DNA of 64,000 nucleotides, from assembly GCA_946902985.2 (NCBI GenBank), contig OX336397.1:184082813-184146812 (forward strand), given 5' to 3'. The notes beneath the pieces are model-generated. The model had not been told where the DNA came from. It made no database searches and saw nothing but the letters and a program-made list of their open reading frames with translations. Made by a program: the position numbers and the translations under genes. The DNA comes from Meconema thalassinum. Its lineage: Eukaryota > Arthropoda > Insecta > Orthoptera > Tettigoniidae. Of the stretch, positions 1 to 10,734 are shown one piece after another (the stretch's first letter is position 1; each line of letters begins with the position of its first letter).

Positions 1-64
1 GGTTTGAACCCGTGATCCTGGGCACAGCAAGTCAGCATCCTACCAACTACGTCACCGTAGCCGC
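1..64 (-). repeat. Head of a tRNA-derived SINE (truncated by window edge)
   Basis: Read on the minus strand this stretch is tRNA-like. It has a D-arm/A-box-like segment (GTAGTTGGTAGGATG) followed about 30 nt later by a perfect B box (GGGTTCAAACC), the two internal Pol III promoter elements of tRNA-derived SINEs. The body is cut off by the window edge. A related + strand copy lies at 34280-34470. A functional tRNA is less likely because the anticodon arm does not fold cleanly and a related dispersed copy exists. Confidence 0.55.
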
Positions 65-573
65 ATTATTATTAATCGGCAAAATGCCATATAGGCGCTG
101 TGTGTAGAAGAAATTATCCAACGGGACCAAAAAGTACACGTGTTTTCTTTTCCGAAAGAGGCAAGCTTGACAAAGAAGTGGATACAAACCATCCCAAGAG
201 AAACATTAACAGTCAGTAAAACAACAAAGGTGAGGTATACAGTATTTTTATTACATGGTGCACATAACCTCAGATCGTCCTGTGAAAACATTTCAAATGC
301 AATTAAGTAGTATAATATAAGTGATTGCCTGTTTGGAATTACCTTATCTTGTATTATTTCCATTCTATTGAGCAGTAGTTCTGCGATATAAACGTTGGGG
401 GTTTCCCTCCTGAAAGTACCGTAGGCTAAGCGTATCAAATTAGGCTCAGTCAACAACAGTGAAGAAGACGAGAACCTACGGAAGGAATTTCTTAGCTATA
501 AATACCTTTTGTAATGATTAAAATTGGTCTGGAAATGATGTAGTTCACTCCTCTGCTGAACTCACCCGCCATC
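65..573. other. Left flank, no convincing gene
   Basis: AT-rich sequence between the SINE head and the first BEL/Pao insertion. On the minus strand, 343-456 is an open stretch ending at a donor-like GTAATT (337-342) and could be a short exon, but no acceptor or recognisable domain supports it. This is the preinsertion locus of the element at 579-5057. Confidence 0.3.
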
Positions 574-578
574 CCTTT
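574..578. repeat. Target-site duplication CCTTT, left copy (BEL-1)
   Basis: CCTTT directly precedes the TG of the left LTR. The identical pentamer follows the CA of the right LTR at 5058-5062. Five-base duplications are usual for BEL/Pao integration. The match fixes both element ends. Confidence 0.8.
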
Positions 579-692
579 TGTTCTAAGTTCCTTGACCTTG
601 TTTGTCTTTTTTTCGGTCTGTGTGTTATCCATGTAATGGCGCTTCGTCACGTTGCATTAAACTATTGAGTTTGACTAAGCGTTTTATTAACA
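579..692 (+). repeat. 5' LTR of BEL-1
   Basis: This 114-bp repeat begins TGTTCTAAG and ends TTATTAACA (TG...CA). It aligns along its whole length with 4937-5057. The two differ mainly by a 5-6-bp indel after CCTTGACC and by length changes in a T-run. Candidate primer-binding site TGGCGACC follows at 695-702. The LTR is unusually short for the family, but the TG/CA ends and the flanking duplication support these limits. Confidence 0.8.
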
Positions 693-720
693 TCTGGCGA
701 CCTTGACAAGATCAGCTAAA

Positions 721-1990
721 ATGGAAAAATTAAAACGGGAACGAGGTTTAGTGCGACCTTTATACACGAAATCATTGAACGTGTTTAAACAGAAATTGGA
801 CGTAGATCCGCGCGTGCCAGACGATGTAGCAACTGCATTCAAAATTCTAGAGGCCAAAGCAACGCGTCTCTTCATGATAGAAGACAATATACGGGATGTA
901 TGGTTTACGGCAGAAGATTTCGATGAACAAATTTGTGAAAAGGAGTACGAAGCCGCCAAAGCGTACAATGAGGAATGGATAGCAGCCAAAACCAGGTATG
1001 AGAATGTACTTCTTGATCGAGGAAATGTCGTATCAGAAAGTGGAAGTGAAGCAAATTCTCATCTTCGCATAAAAGGAACTTACGATTACCTAAATTGGAA
1101 CTGAAGGCGTTTGATGGTAATGTGAGAAATTAGTTAGGTTTCTGGGGACAGTTTCGCAAGATTAATGATGACGAAACAATTGCTGATGAGGACAAGTTCC
1201 AATACTTAATACAAGCAACAGTGCCGGGATCCAGTGCTAGGGAACTTGTTGAGAGCTTTCCCCCTTCAGGCCCTAACTATAGTAAAGCCATCGAACAGCT
1301 GAAATCAAGGTTTGCTCGTGATGAACTACTAATAGAGATATACGTTCGCGAATTACTTGGTTTGGTGATGACACATGATGCTATATCTTTAGCAAAATTG
1401 TATGACAGATTAGAAACTAAACATAGAACCTTAGAGACCCTAGGAGTAACGAGGGAGAAGTATGCTGCCATGTTGTATCCGTTGGTTGAGTCAGCTTTAC
1501 CTGACGATATCCTAGGAGCATGGGAAAGGGCACGTACGGTAAGTAGAGCTGAAATTCATGATCCTAGTGACCGTCTAGCTAATCTGCTGGAGTTCTTGAA
1601 ACTTCAGGTCGAAAGTGAAGAGCGCCTTCAGTTGGCTCGCAGTGGTATTTCTAGTAATAGGGGTGTCGCTAGTGATAGTATTGACAATGGTAAAACAAGC
1701 AGATTACCTACTGCAGCGTGCATATATTCAGGGAGTTCTAAACAACAAAGCTCAGATACAAAATGTGTGTGGTGTGATAGAACTTCTCATGCGGCTACAG
1801 AGTGCTTTAAAGGAAGAATGAAGTCGTTGGATGAAAAAAAGAATTTGCTCAAGAAAAGGAATTGTTGTTTTGTATGTTTAAAAGCTGGTCACGGTGCTAA
1901 GAGATGCCGGAACTTCGTCAAATGTCTTGTCCGTTTTAGGCGCCATGTGACAGTTATGTGTCCAGAATTACCCATCCAGAGTAAGAAAAC
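721..1990 (+). pseudogene. BEL-1 gag-like region (DUF1759 plus zinc knuckles)
   Basis: The first ATG after the LTR is at 721 and the frame stays open to 1104. The frame then changes, with a TAG near 1131, and continues from 1221. The segment around 1140-1500 matches the BEL/Pao gag capsid-like DUF1759 family by its pattern of an FWGQF-type start, an 'EKFQYL'-type helix and a Leu-rich C-terminal half. Two CCHC-like knuckles follow: CVWCDRTSHAATEC (about 1765-1806) and CFVCLKAGHGAKRC (about 1867-1908). In family members this protein packages the RNA and forms the particle. Broken by at least one frameshift. Confidence 0.8.
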
Positions 1991-2729
1991 TGAAAGTGTT
2001 GAAGTAGGCCTAAAGAGTGCGGAGTCACAAGCTCTCTTATCACAGAAGTCAGGGTACACTCTTTTGCAAACAGTAATGGTTAACATTGTCCATAATGGTA
2101 AGGTTGAACTAGTACGTGCACTTTATGACAGCGGTGCTCATAGATCCTATATTTCTACAGATGTTGTGAGATAACTAAATATAAAACCATCTGGGAAGGA
2201 AATGTTGAGCCACAGTCTTTCTGGGGGAGTTGAAACCAGTCAAAAGCAACACAGCCTCTATGACATTATTTTGAGAAGTGTAAATGGTGAATATCAACGA
2301 TCTATAAGTGTATTAGAACAGGGCAAAATTTGTGGTTATGTACCAAGAGTAGAAAGTCAAAACGTGTACCCCAAACTCAATGAGAAAAGAATAATTCTGT
2401 CTGACAAATGGAGGAATCCACCTGATATAGGATTGCTGATAGGAGCAGACATTTCAGGATCATTCTTAACTGGTTCATGTGTACATTTGGATGATGCTGT
2501 GGTAGCAATTGAAACACGATTAGGTTGGACGATTCAGGGCGCCAGAACGACTGCAAATAATTCTCTAGCTGCCATAACCTACAACTGTAACTTGGATTTG
2601 TCAGATTTATGGAAGTTTGAGGTTATAGGTATTAATGAATCGGAGGCCGTGAAGAAGACAGAAGATTTTAATACGGATACCCTTCAGTTTTTCAACCAAA
2701 CTGTGAAGGTTAATGAAGAAAACAGATAA
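1991..2729 (+). pseudogene. BEL-1 retropepsin-like protease region (DUF1758)
   Basis: The aspartic protease active-site motif appears as ALYDSGAHRSYI near 2118-2153. Downstream residues include LLIGADISGSF (about 2431-2463) and RLGWTIQG (about 2518-2541), both characteristic of the BEL/Pao DUF1758 protease. Two in-frame stops (TAA at 2172-2174 and TAA at 2727-2729) split it in the same frame. The enzyme would cut the gag-pol polyprotein. Confidence 0.75.
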
Positions 2730-2783
2730 CCAGTGTGCTTGCTGTAGAGGGAAGGACATCCGGAACTCCTGGATAACAAAGCT

Positions 2784-3360
2784 TTGGCAGAAAAGAGACT
2801 TATCGGAGTGACAAACCGCCTGCGTGCTTCTGGGAAATTAAAAGGATATCATGGAGTGTTTCAAGACTGGCTCCAATCTGGCATCATAGAGATAGTTCCT
2901 GAAAATGAAGCTAGAGGGTACTACTTGCCACATAGGGCTGTCATCAAGGCAACTAGTCAGACCACAAAAATACGCCCAGTTTTTGATGCTTCAGCTAAGG
3001 ACCACATAGGAACATCATTGAATGACTGTGTTTGTAAAGGTCCGAATCTAATCGAGTTGATTCCAAAGCTACTGTTGCAATTCAGGAAATGTGTTACTGC
3101 TGACATCAAGAAGGCATTTTTTACAAATAAGCTTATCATCGAGGGATAGTGATTTCCTGAAATTCCTGTGGAGGAGCAGTGATGATGCACAAGAAATGAT
3201 CACATTCAGACATCGACGTGTAGTATTTGGTGTGTCTTCGAGTCCTTTCTTGCTAGGAGCAACCATCACCCATCATCTAAATCAGGCTCCAGAAGACATG
3301 AGACAGACAGCAAATATTTGTTCGGGGATCCACTCAGTTGATGGCATCTGGACAGTTTGA
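2784..3360 (+). pseudogene. BEL-1 reverse transcriptase, catalytic motif deleted
   Basis: The finger and palm of a Pao-type RT are readable: GYYLPHRAVIK (about 2919-2951), RPVFDASAK (about 2973-2999) and the first catalytic Asp in VTADIKKAF (about 3093-3119). The frame changes near 3120-3150, then continues with FLWRSSDD and GVSSSPFLLGA. After 'MRQTA' (about 3300-3315) the expected YxDD loop is absent. The sequence jumps to the region just before GQFELRGW (3349-3372), so about 100 bases containing the catalytic aspartates are missing. Confidence 0.8.
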
Positions 3361-4170
3361 GCTTAGAGGGTGGGCAACTGCTCCTTTGTTTGGCAATGTG
3401 GTTGATAAAGGCAAAGAAATTGTTCCAATTTTAGGCGTATCATGGGACATTGTAAATGATCTTTTGTTTTGTGATGTCAGTGGACTTAAATTAACGGGAG
3501 AATCCGTTACGAAGAGAGTTCTGCTGTCTATAACCCAGAGTATATTTGACCCCGTGGGTTATACCAGTCCCACTACACTCATTCCAAAACTACTCCTGCA
3601 ACATACGTGGAAATTGAGATGTGGTTGGGATGTTGAATTACCTGAAGAAATAACCCAGCAATTTTCTGCAAGGTTAAAGCATTTGCATCATTTGGGTAAC
3701 TGCCTGATTCCCAGAAGACTGTCTTTAGAACCCTTCATGGACTGTGAAAAGACTTTTCATGTGTTTTGCGATGCCAGTAAATTGTCATTTGCCGCTTGTG
3801 TCTTCCTGCGGGCAGAGTTTGCTGGAAAGGTTTCAGTTCACTTTTTGGCATGTAAAGCAAGAGTGGCACCCGTAAAACAATTGACAATTCCTAGACTGGA
3901 GTTGCTAGCAGCAGTCATAGCATCTCGACTTGCCTACCACGTTGAGAAGAGTTTGGATCTTTCAGACAGTAAGACCTACTACTGGAGTGATTCAATGGTT
4001 GTGCTAGCATAGTTACAAAGGGAAGGAGATCGGAACACGTTCGTTGGCAACCGAGTACGAGAGATCAAGCTGCATAGCCATCCTACTGACTGGCGTCATG
4101 TTCCCGGAACTTTGAACCCTGCAGACCTTCCCTCAAGAGGCTGCAATGCAAAGATATTGAAAGAAACCCA
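3361..4170 (+). pseudogene. BEL-1 connection/RNase H region (Pao 'peptidase A17' domain)
   Basis: The segment 3338-4012 carries the Pao-family signature ILGVSWD (about 3431-3451) and IFDPVGYTSPTTLIPK (about 3542-3589), then the RNase H-like stretch HVFCDASKLSFAACVF (about 3758-3805) and PRLELLAAVIASRLA. A TAG at 4010-4012 interrupts it just after YYWSDSMVVLA. The frame continues to about 4170 with WRHVPGTLNPADLPSRG, the conserved end of BEL/Pao RNase H. RNase H degrades the RNA template during reverse transcription. Confidence 0.8.
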
Positions 4171-4936
4171 ATGGTGGGAGGGGCCGCCGCGCCGTGGATA
4201 AGGAAAGAACAAAATGAATGGCCCAGGTTCAAAGAATCTCCACCAGAAGAAGAAGAAGAAGTAAATGCTGAAAGGAAGAAAACTGTGGTGTCCAGTACAT
4301 CTTGTGAAAGGACGAACTTCACTTCATGGCTCGCCTACTTTTCGAAGTACTCGAAGATTGTAAGACTGATAGGATGGATATTTCGATTTATTGATGGGTG
4401 TCGCAAGAACAACACAAGACGTGGAGAACTGAGATATGAAGAAACTCAGAGAGCAGAGAAGAAATTAACGAGGTGCATACAAAATTATAGTTTTGATAAG
4501 AAAGAGGCAAGATTGATCAAAGAAATGCAGACCTTTGTTGACGAAGAGGAACTCTTACGCGTCAGAACGAAACTTCTATTAGGGGATGAACATAACCATT
4601 TCAAATGTCCAATACTGTTGTCAGGCAAGCATGTGTTAGTGCAAAGATTGGTCTTTCAAAAGTACTGTCATTTACAACATGCAGGATTGCAAACACTGTT
4701 GTCAAATCTACGCGAGAAATACTGGATAACGGGAATAAGGAGACTAGCCAGGAAGGTGATCACCCAATGCGTCACATGCAAAAAGCTTCACGGAAAAGCA
4801 GTTGAAACTCCATTTGCTCCACTACCCAAGGATCGGATAAAATATGCGGCTGTATTTCAGGTCACTGCCATAGACATAATTTGTGATTGTGAGAAGGTTG
4901 CAATTGAATTTGCCTGTAAATTGCAAGGTGGGAGTG
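4171..4936 (+). pseudogene. BEL-1 integrase N-terminal fragment
   Basis: Contains the integrase zinc-binding HHCC domain: HLQHAGLQTLL followed by CVTCKK (about 4670-4785). The linker up to 'FQVTAIDI' is where the catalytic core should begin. Only about 20 further codons follow before the 3' LTR, so the DDE core and C-terminal domain are gone by internal deletion. Integration of this copy must have used a parental enzyme, or the deletion happened afterwards. Confidence 0.8.
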
Positions 4937-5057
4937 TGTTCTAAGTTCCTTGACCAGACGGTGTTTGTCCTTTTTTTCCGGTCTGTGTGTTATCCATGTA
5001 ATGGCGCTTCGTCACGTTGCATTAAATTATTGAGTTTGACTAAGCGTTTTATTAACA
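4937..5057 (+). repeat. 3' LTR of BEL-1
   Basis: 121-bp copy of the repeat at 579-692, with the same TG...CA ends. It carries AGACGG where the 5' copy is shorter. Differences between LTRs are few, so the insertion is not very old even though the coding part is badly broken. Confidence 0.8.
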
Positions 5058-5062
5058 CCTTT
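5058..5062. repeat. Target-site duplication CCTTT, right copy (BEL-1)
   Basis: Identical to 574-578 and directly adjacent to the CA end of the 3' LTR. Confidence 0.8.
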
Positions 5063-5654
5063 CAATATCGCGACTTATGTAGTAAAATTCCAGCTTGGGA
5101 AGGTATGAACTTCATTTATATTATCATATATTATCTTTTTGGAAGGTCCCCGTCACCTTCACTGTTTATGAGGTGTAGCGTATTCATATTGGTATTTTTC
5201 TTATTCACATTAGAGTGAAACCACTGTACCAGTGTACCTCTGTCTATGTGCATATTATTGTAGTTTACAGTGCATACGCCTGTGATTAGTGCCTAGGGCC
5301 TACTTTAGAATTTATCCAACATAGGCTTATGGTAGCCCTGCTTACTGCATTTATTTATATAAGGTATTGATTGCCCAGATATCCAAAGATATGATATCAC
5401 ACAGAATGCTCAATGATTCCCGACTGTGCTACGGGCGCTGCCGTTCGTGTGCACTGGGTGAACAACCTTAGTACAGAGTGCAGCACCGTACATGATACCC
5501 ATCTAATTTGTCATTCAAATTACAAGAAAGGTAGCAATACGTGGACATACTTCTCCAACACAAGTCTTTAGCAAAATCAAAACAGAAAATGTACACAAAC
5601 ACATGCGAGAAAACGAAGGTGAATCACATTACACTGGTAGTCCTTTAGATGAGC
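5063..5654 (-). repeat. Candidate 3' LTR and 3' UTR of BEL-2 (minus strand)
   Basis: 5388-5492 aligns in the same orientation with 11029-11133 (shared CCCGACT, GGGCGCTGCCGT, CACTGGGTGAAC and CACCGTACA, at roughly 80-85 percent by eye). Similarity may weakly continue to about 5325. The shared block ends on the minus strand with TGTACGGTG, a TG-type LTR start. 5493-5654 lies between this LTR start and the last integrase codons of BEL-2. The inner LTR limit towards 5063 is not resolved. Confidence 0.5.
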
Positions 5655-5945
5655 TCGTCAGGGAAAAGACTGATCACTCGCCGTTTGTATGATCCTTTGC
5701 TCGTCCGCACAGTCACTACACGCACCAGACCATCATTCTTCAATTATTTCGGTTAGCCATGTGTGTGTGTGTGGGGGGGGGGGGGGGCAGCATTTTCTTC
5801 TTTCAGAAGTACCAGCCTCCCTGCTTTGAGGTTGGGGGGTTGATTCTGGAGCCACTTGGAACCTTGCTGGAGCTGGCCCAAGTAGTCAGTTTACCAGCGT
5901 TTCAAGATGAGTCGTCGGCACCGCTGAACCAGTTGCCATCTTGAC
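5655..5945 (-). pseudogene. BEL-2 integrase C-terminal (DUF5641-like) end
   Basis: On the minus strand the segment around 5800-5940 reads as a DUF5641-like domain (WQLVQRC, YLGQLQQ, LKAGRLVLLKEENA). Near 5690-5720 comes the family's conserved ending GLVRVVTVRTSKG, then a stop at about 5655. Between them an expanded run of G and GT dinucleotides (5759-5788) replaces conserved codons and shifts the frame. This region is found only at the end of BEL/Pao integrases. Confidence 0.7.
5759..5788. repeat. GT/poly-G microsatellite inside BEL-2 integrase
   Basis: About 8 GT dinucleotides run directly into a G homopolymer of more than ten bases. It lies within what should be coding sequence and breaks the frame. 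Confidence 0.85.
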
Positions 5946-5999
5946 AGCCGTGATGATGCCCCTAAGTGACAATCTGGTTCAGAGTATGAGACTAAGGGT

Positions 6000-6785
6000 T
6001 CACCAGTCAAGAAATGACCAGGGGTGAGGGGAAGCATATTCATCAGGACTGTTGCGTATCGGAACGATTGGTCTCGAATTTAAACATGCTTCAATTTGTG
6101 TGAGCAGTGTGGTTATTTCTTCAAAGGTTAGCACAGTATTACCAGCAACCTTCTTCAGGTGGGTCTTCACTGATTTTATACCTGCTTTCCACAGCCTGCC
6201 GAAGTGAGGGGAGTGAGGAGGTATATGATGCCAACGAATTCCTTCTTCAGCTGTGAAGTTCAAAACATTCGTTTGATGGTCTTCTGTCCGGATGAAGCGT
6301 GACAATTCATCTAATTTCCTTCTTTCTCTGGTGAAGCACGTGCCATTGTCACTATACATGTGACTGCAGTGGCCACGCCTTGAAACGAACCTTCTTAAGA
6401 TGGCAATAAAAGCCTCCGTGGATAGATCGTTGACGGCCTCAATTTGTACTGCCTTGGTCGCCATGCACACAAACAATGCTATGTACCATTTCTTCTGTAT
6501 TTTACTTCGTGGGCTTAAATATTTCACATGCAGCGGACCTCCATAGTCCACACCACAATGAGAGAATGGCTTGCTAGGGATCACTCTAGACTAAAGCAAT
6601 TGTCCCATGAGTTGACTAGTGTCATTGGTCTTCGCTCGGAAGCATGTTACACAACTGCGGATCACCTTCCTAATAGCAGATAGGCCATTGGTTAGCCACC
6701 ACCGTTGCCGCAACGAAGCTAAGATAAGTTGGCTCTGCGTGCAAAAGTCGTATGTGTTCATTCCAAATAAGCGATTTTGTGACAT
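6000..6785 (-). pseudogene. BEL-2 integrase zinc-binding domain and catalytic core
   Basis: 6591-6785 gives the HHCC zinc domain end (RSCVTCFRAK). 6000-6584 is an uninterrupted core with the first two catalytic aspartates in CGVDYGGPL (about 6535-6561) and MYSDNGTCF (about 6335-6361). The third catalytic site should read LWEAG in this family but here reads LWKAG (codon AAA at 6186-6188, minus strand), so Glu has become Lys. A stop at 6585-6595 separates the two ORFs. Integrase inserts the cDNA; this copy would be inactive. Confidence 0.8.
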
Positions 6786-7728
6786 GATGCTTAGGTGGCA
6801 GTATCAAAGGATGTTCTTGTTCTATTGTTGCTTCAGCATTCTCTAGCCTACCGGCCACCCTCACTAGGTTGTCACTATCTAGGAAGGTGTTCAGAGTGAG
6901 AAGTTTGCTCTGAAGTGGCACTGCGTTTCTTTGATGTAAATTATGTGTCTCCTGACTGTACGAGCAACGCTGAACGATGTGGATGATTGCTGTCAGACTA
7001 TCGCGAAGTTCGGCAGTAGTCAAAGGTCCATGCCGTCTTGCTGAAGCATCCTGCTTTAGTTTGTGAAAAATCTGAGAATGTATGCAAATACTCTGTGTAG
7101 TTTAGTCCAGCTGGAAAACCGGATGAAGAGGTTATCTGCGTCGTGATTACTCGCCACGAAACACAACCTTACTCCTCGCTGCTCAGGAATTTCGGTTGGT
7201 CCAGCAATGGTAAGTTCAGGCCAGGTTGAAGGATCCGTAGATAGCCAGACGGGCCCCGCCGACCATAATCGATTGCTTTGAAGTCGATGTGGCTCTGTTC
7301 CCCTGGAGATAACATCTGCTGGATTGTCCTGTGATGAGGCATGGTTTCAATCTTGCTGAGAAGTCAGTTGGTGAATTTCCGTCACCCTGTTGGCCACACA
7401 TGTTTTCCAGGCTGAGGAACTACCTGGCTAAAACAACACTGGAGTCTGTCCAGTAATATCGTCGACATGAATGCAAATTAAGGGTCTTAATCACCATTTC
7501 CATTAGCCTGCTCAGAAGTAGTGCGCCACTCATGGTAGCGACACTTGCTTCAAAGGGGCTACTCTAGATTTTGAGCAAAGTAAACGAACGGAAATTGTTC
7601 GATTGGAGTTGGTGCAACATAGATAACCTCAGGCACCGTAGGCTCCTCCTGATGCATCATAAACAACGTGAAGTTCAACATTGGCATTAATGCCATCTGC
7701 CGTCACCTTCCGTGTACATGAATCTCAT
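6786..7728 (-). pseudogene. BEL-2 RNase H to integrase linker, heavily broken
   Basis: Short minus-strand fragments are readable: DNPADVISRGTEPH-like (about 7270-7330, the end of the Pao RNase H) and SAGPVWLS (about 7235-7265). The linker 6670-7023 carries NLVRVAGRLENA and HPLILPPKHHVTK, both typical of BEL/Pao just before the HHCC domain. Several stops and shifts interrupt it. Confidence 0.65.
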
Positions 7729-8780
7729 TTAGTTTAGGGAGTGGCTGATGTACCTGCTTCCATTGTGTCTCAAGTTCTGAGGGCACCAATCCAGGAGTTG
7801 TTGCCAAAGAACATGTATAAACAACTTGCACTGAACAATTAAAGGCCCAATGATTCCCAAGGGACCATAAATGGACGCTACATTGACCAACACTGATCTC
7901 ATTGTCCAAGTCACATTCTTGTGGTTGAGGGCTCCCACGGTGAATTGAAATGAGTCACAACTCGAATGCCATAACAGACCAAGAGTGTTTATGGCGCCAT
8001 CTTCAAGAGGAAGACTGCACGTCACCTGGCTCTCGCGAAGTGTGGGTGGGATGGCTTCCAAAATATCAGGGTTGTTGGATCGCTATTTACGGATGGGGAA
8101 TCCTCCGGTTTTCAGGAGCGATGAGAGGTCTTTGTTTAAATGGATGGCTTCTTCAATTGTATCTGTCTCTGTCAAAAGATCATCAACGTAGAAGTCTCTC
8201 TTGGTAACTTTGGCTGCTGTAGGTTATATTTCTTGACCTTCGAGTGCCACCTGCAGTAAGCAACGGATAGCTGATAAGGAGTCGTTGAAGTACCGTAGGT
8301 TACAGTAGTCAATCGGTACATGTCCAGTTGATGATTTGGAGAACTGCGCCACAAGATTCTCTGGACGTCTCGGTCTGCTTCATGAATCTGAATCTGTCGG
8401 TACATCTTCTTGATATCTGATGTTAGCGCATACTTGTGTGTGCGGAAGCGATGAACGATCGAGAACAGATCCTGCTGAACAGTTGGCCCAACCAACATCA
8501 CATCATTCAGGGAGATCGACGAAGTAGTTTCAGCCGACGCATTGTAGACAACTCTGACCTTGGTGGTGCTTCTCGTGTCCTTTTTTGCCGCGTGATGAGG
8601 CATGTAATAACCAGGTTTCTGCTGGTCACTAGGATCGACAAGTTCCATGTGACCTAGTTGTAAATATTCATCCATGAATTTGATATACTCATTCTTCAGG
8701 TCAGGTTGTCGATGCAATTTACTCTCTATCAAGCCAAAGCTCCTCCTGGCATCGTCAAACGAGTCACCAAGTAATCCCAC
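7729..8780 (-). pseudogene. BEL-2 reverse transcriptase and connection domain
   Basis: 8172-8780 is open and holds GYYMPHHA (about 8580-8604), KVRVVYNASA (about 8535-8564) and motif A ALTSDIKKMYRQI (about 8392-8430). The catalytic YVDDLL motif is intact at the DNA level (codons at 8179-8190) but in a different frame from motif A, because of a frameshift near 8200-8240. 7729-8061 continues with the Pao connection signature (SIYGPLGIIGPLI) and a WQQLLDW-type helix. Confidence 0.8.
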
Positions 8781-8798
8781 TCCTTGCCGTAATGGTGG

Positions 8799-9919
8799 TC
8801 ACACTATGAACCTGCCCGACTCATCGCGCGAGAAAGATTTCCGAAATTGCTCCTCGCATTCACTTTTTTCCTTGGAATGGCTACAAGTCGTAAGCTCTTC
8901 CTGTTCCCAAAAGCGTTCCACCTGTGTGTGCAAGGTTTCAGCCGTGGACAACAATGATGTTGTTCCATTATTTCGTTGTTGAACGGAGTGAGGTGGTAAA
9001 CATCCAGATAGCACCCACCCAAGTCGTGTACTTTGAAGATTAGGGTAACCATCCCTCGATTGTTGTTCGGGTCTTAGGACTTCAAAGAACACAGTAGCAC
9101 CTAACAGCAGATCTATCATTTTGGGCTGGTTGAAATTAGGGTCAACTAGTGGAATGTTGACGGTAGTTGCCAGTCCTCGTAATCTATTCATGATGAAGAC
9201 AGCGGGCCAGTAATCTGACGCAAGACAGAACATACTATATGCCGACTATAAGTAACAACTCTCGACTCTATCTGAAGTTGACTGAAGTAAGAGGATTCAG
9301 TCACTCGAGTATTGATAATACCATTGATGAGTATCGAATGAAAATTCAGCTTGATACCCAAACGATCCACTAAGTCTCGAGACACGAAGTTCATCTGTGA
9401 TGCACTGTCTAATAGTGCTCGACATTGATGCATTCGACCTTCCCTATCCCTAATGTTAATACTGGTAGTTGATATCAATACTTCATTGTGTGGATATGAA
9501 CTTCTGACAGAACAATATGCTTGCTGCGGGGATGCACTGTGTAACGGAGTAGCAGTACTGTTCATATTCTGGTCTATATGTAACAATGTGTGGTGACTTT
9601 TATTGCTCCTTCTGCCGTTACCTGGGTTGCAATTGTTGGCTACATTGTCACTTCTCAAGCAATTTAAACTGAGATTACGTTCCCTCTCAACACCTATACG
9701 GCTATTTACGTCCATGTACTTGAAATTTGGGCATTTATGCAGACTGTTAGATGTCTTACATAGCACACAATAAGGTGACGTGGTGACGAAGGCTCGGTAT
9801 GGTCCCCTTGAACTTGTACCATGCTTGGCCTCATCTTGGGTTACAGCAGCTGTCTTGTTGGACGTGACTATTTCTAAAGTTTGGCATTTATTTTCCAAGA
9901 ATTGAATTAAGTCCTTCAA
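8799..9919 (-). pseudogene. BEL-2 zinc knuckle and aspartic protease region
   Basis: 9188-9919 contains a zinc knuckle (CVLCKTSNSLHKC, about 9734-9772) and the protease site CRALLDSASQMNFV (about 9378-9419), where the active-site triplet is DSA rather than the more common DSG or DTG. 8799-9233 gives the DUF1758 continuation with LLLGATVFFEVL and STRLGWVLSG. The two ORFs overlap in different frames, so one frameshift lies near 9190-9230. Confidence 0.75.
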
Positions 9920-9936
9920 GTTGGTGTGCGTTTTAT

Positions 9937-10729
9937 TTAAAGTACCATTCTCCTATTTTTCCTGAGATTGAGACCGATTCTTTCCAAAACTAAGTGTGAG
10001 GGCATAAGGTATTTCAAGGGCGTTTCAATTTTTAGAGCTTCTGTGGAATTTAAGTTGCTGCAAAGTTGATTTATTAGGAAAAGCAGCTCTTTAGGAGAAT
10101 CATGCTTTGCGTTCGGGAGTGACAACAATTCCTTGATGTGACGGTCTGATGTAAGTCTGGGATTGTGATAACGACTGCGAATCAAGTCTCAGACGACCTT
10201 GAAGTAATCCTGTGAAATGGGTTAATTCTCAATTAGGTGGTAAGGTTCACCAGACAAGCATTATAGATAATAATATCTGTGAATGTCTGTGATTGATTCG
10301 TTGTTGATTTTCAGCGCTACAGAGGTGTCATAGGAATGCATGAGATCTTGTAGAGCGCCAGTGAACAAGGGTAGGGAAATAGTTGGAAGTTTTAGTGCGC
10401 AACTATTGCTCATGTTATCAATATCTACAGGCAGAGGTAGGTGTGTATGTTCGGGGCACAGTAGCGTTTCCATTTTTGACTTAATGCTCAAAGTCATCAA
10501 AGGCTGCTCTATCTACATCATGTGATTCTTTTTCAGGATCATCGATTTCCAAATGGGTCTGAATGTCATTATATTCATTCATTAAACTCGACAACGATTG
10601 CTTCCTAAACTTAATGTCGCTGAGATTACCACCTACTGCAAATGCATCCACGAATGTACCTAAGCGAGTCACGCGATATTTGACGGCTTCTCTTTTCTTT
10701 ATTAATACACGTTCCTGATCGGCATCCAT
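9937..10729 (-). pseudogene. BEL-2 gag-like N-terminal region
   Basis: The first Met on the minus strand is at 10729 (MDADQERVL). The fragments 10729-10481, 10500-10261 and 10185-9937 read in order as a DUF1759-type gag. LPTISLPLFTGALQ (about 10360-10410) corresponds to the 'LP.I.LP.F.G' start of the capsid-like domain. Later comes LIRSRYHNPRL. At least three breaks interrupt it. Confidence 0.7.
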
Positions 10730-10734
10730 AATGA

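Larger units (their letters stand above)
579..5057 (+). mobile_element. BEL/Pao LTR retrotransposon (BEL-1), degenerate but complete insertion
   Basis: A 4.48-kb element bounded by two short LTRs and a perfect 5-bp duplication. The order gag with two zinc knuckles, aspartic protease, RT, Pao-type RNase H region, then integrase HHCC domain is the BEL/Pao order (integrase after RNase H). The polyprotein is interrupted by stops near 1131, 2172, 2727, 3147 and 4012 and by several frame changes. RT lost its YxDD region and the integrase lost its core. A purine-rich tract (AAGGTGGGAG, 4925-4934) precedes the 3' LTR. It cannot move by itself. Confidence 0.9.

Noticed and set aside
1..64. Functional tRNA gene on the minus strand
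   Set aside because: It has A- and B-box-like sequences but poor anticodon-arm pairing and is related to a second dispersed copy at 34280; a SINE head is more likely.
52..456. 134-codon minus-strand ORF
   Set aside because: It overlaps the SINE head and has no recognised domain. Only a weak donor at 337-342 hints at an exon, so it is kept as a note in the flank entry.
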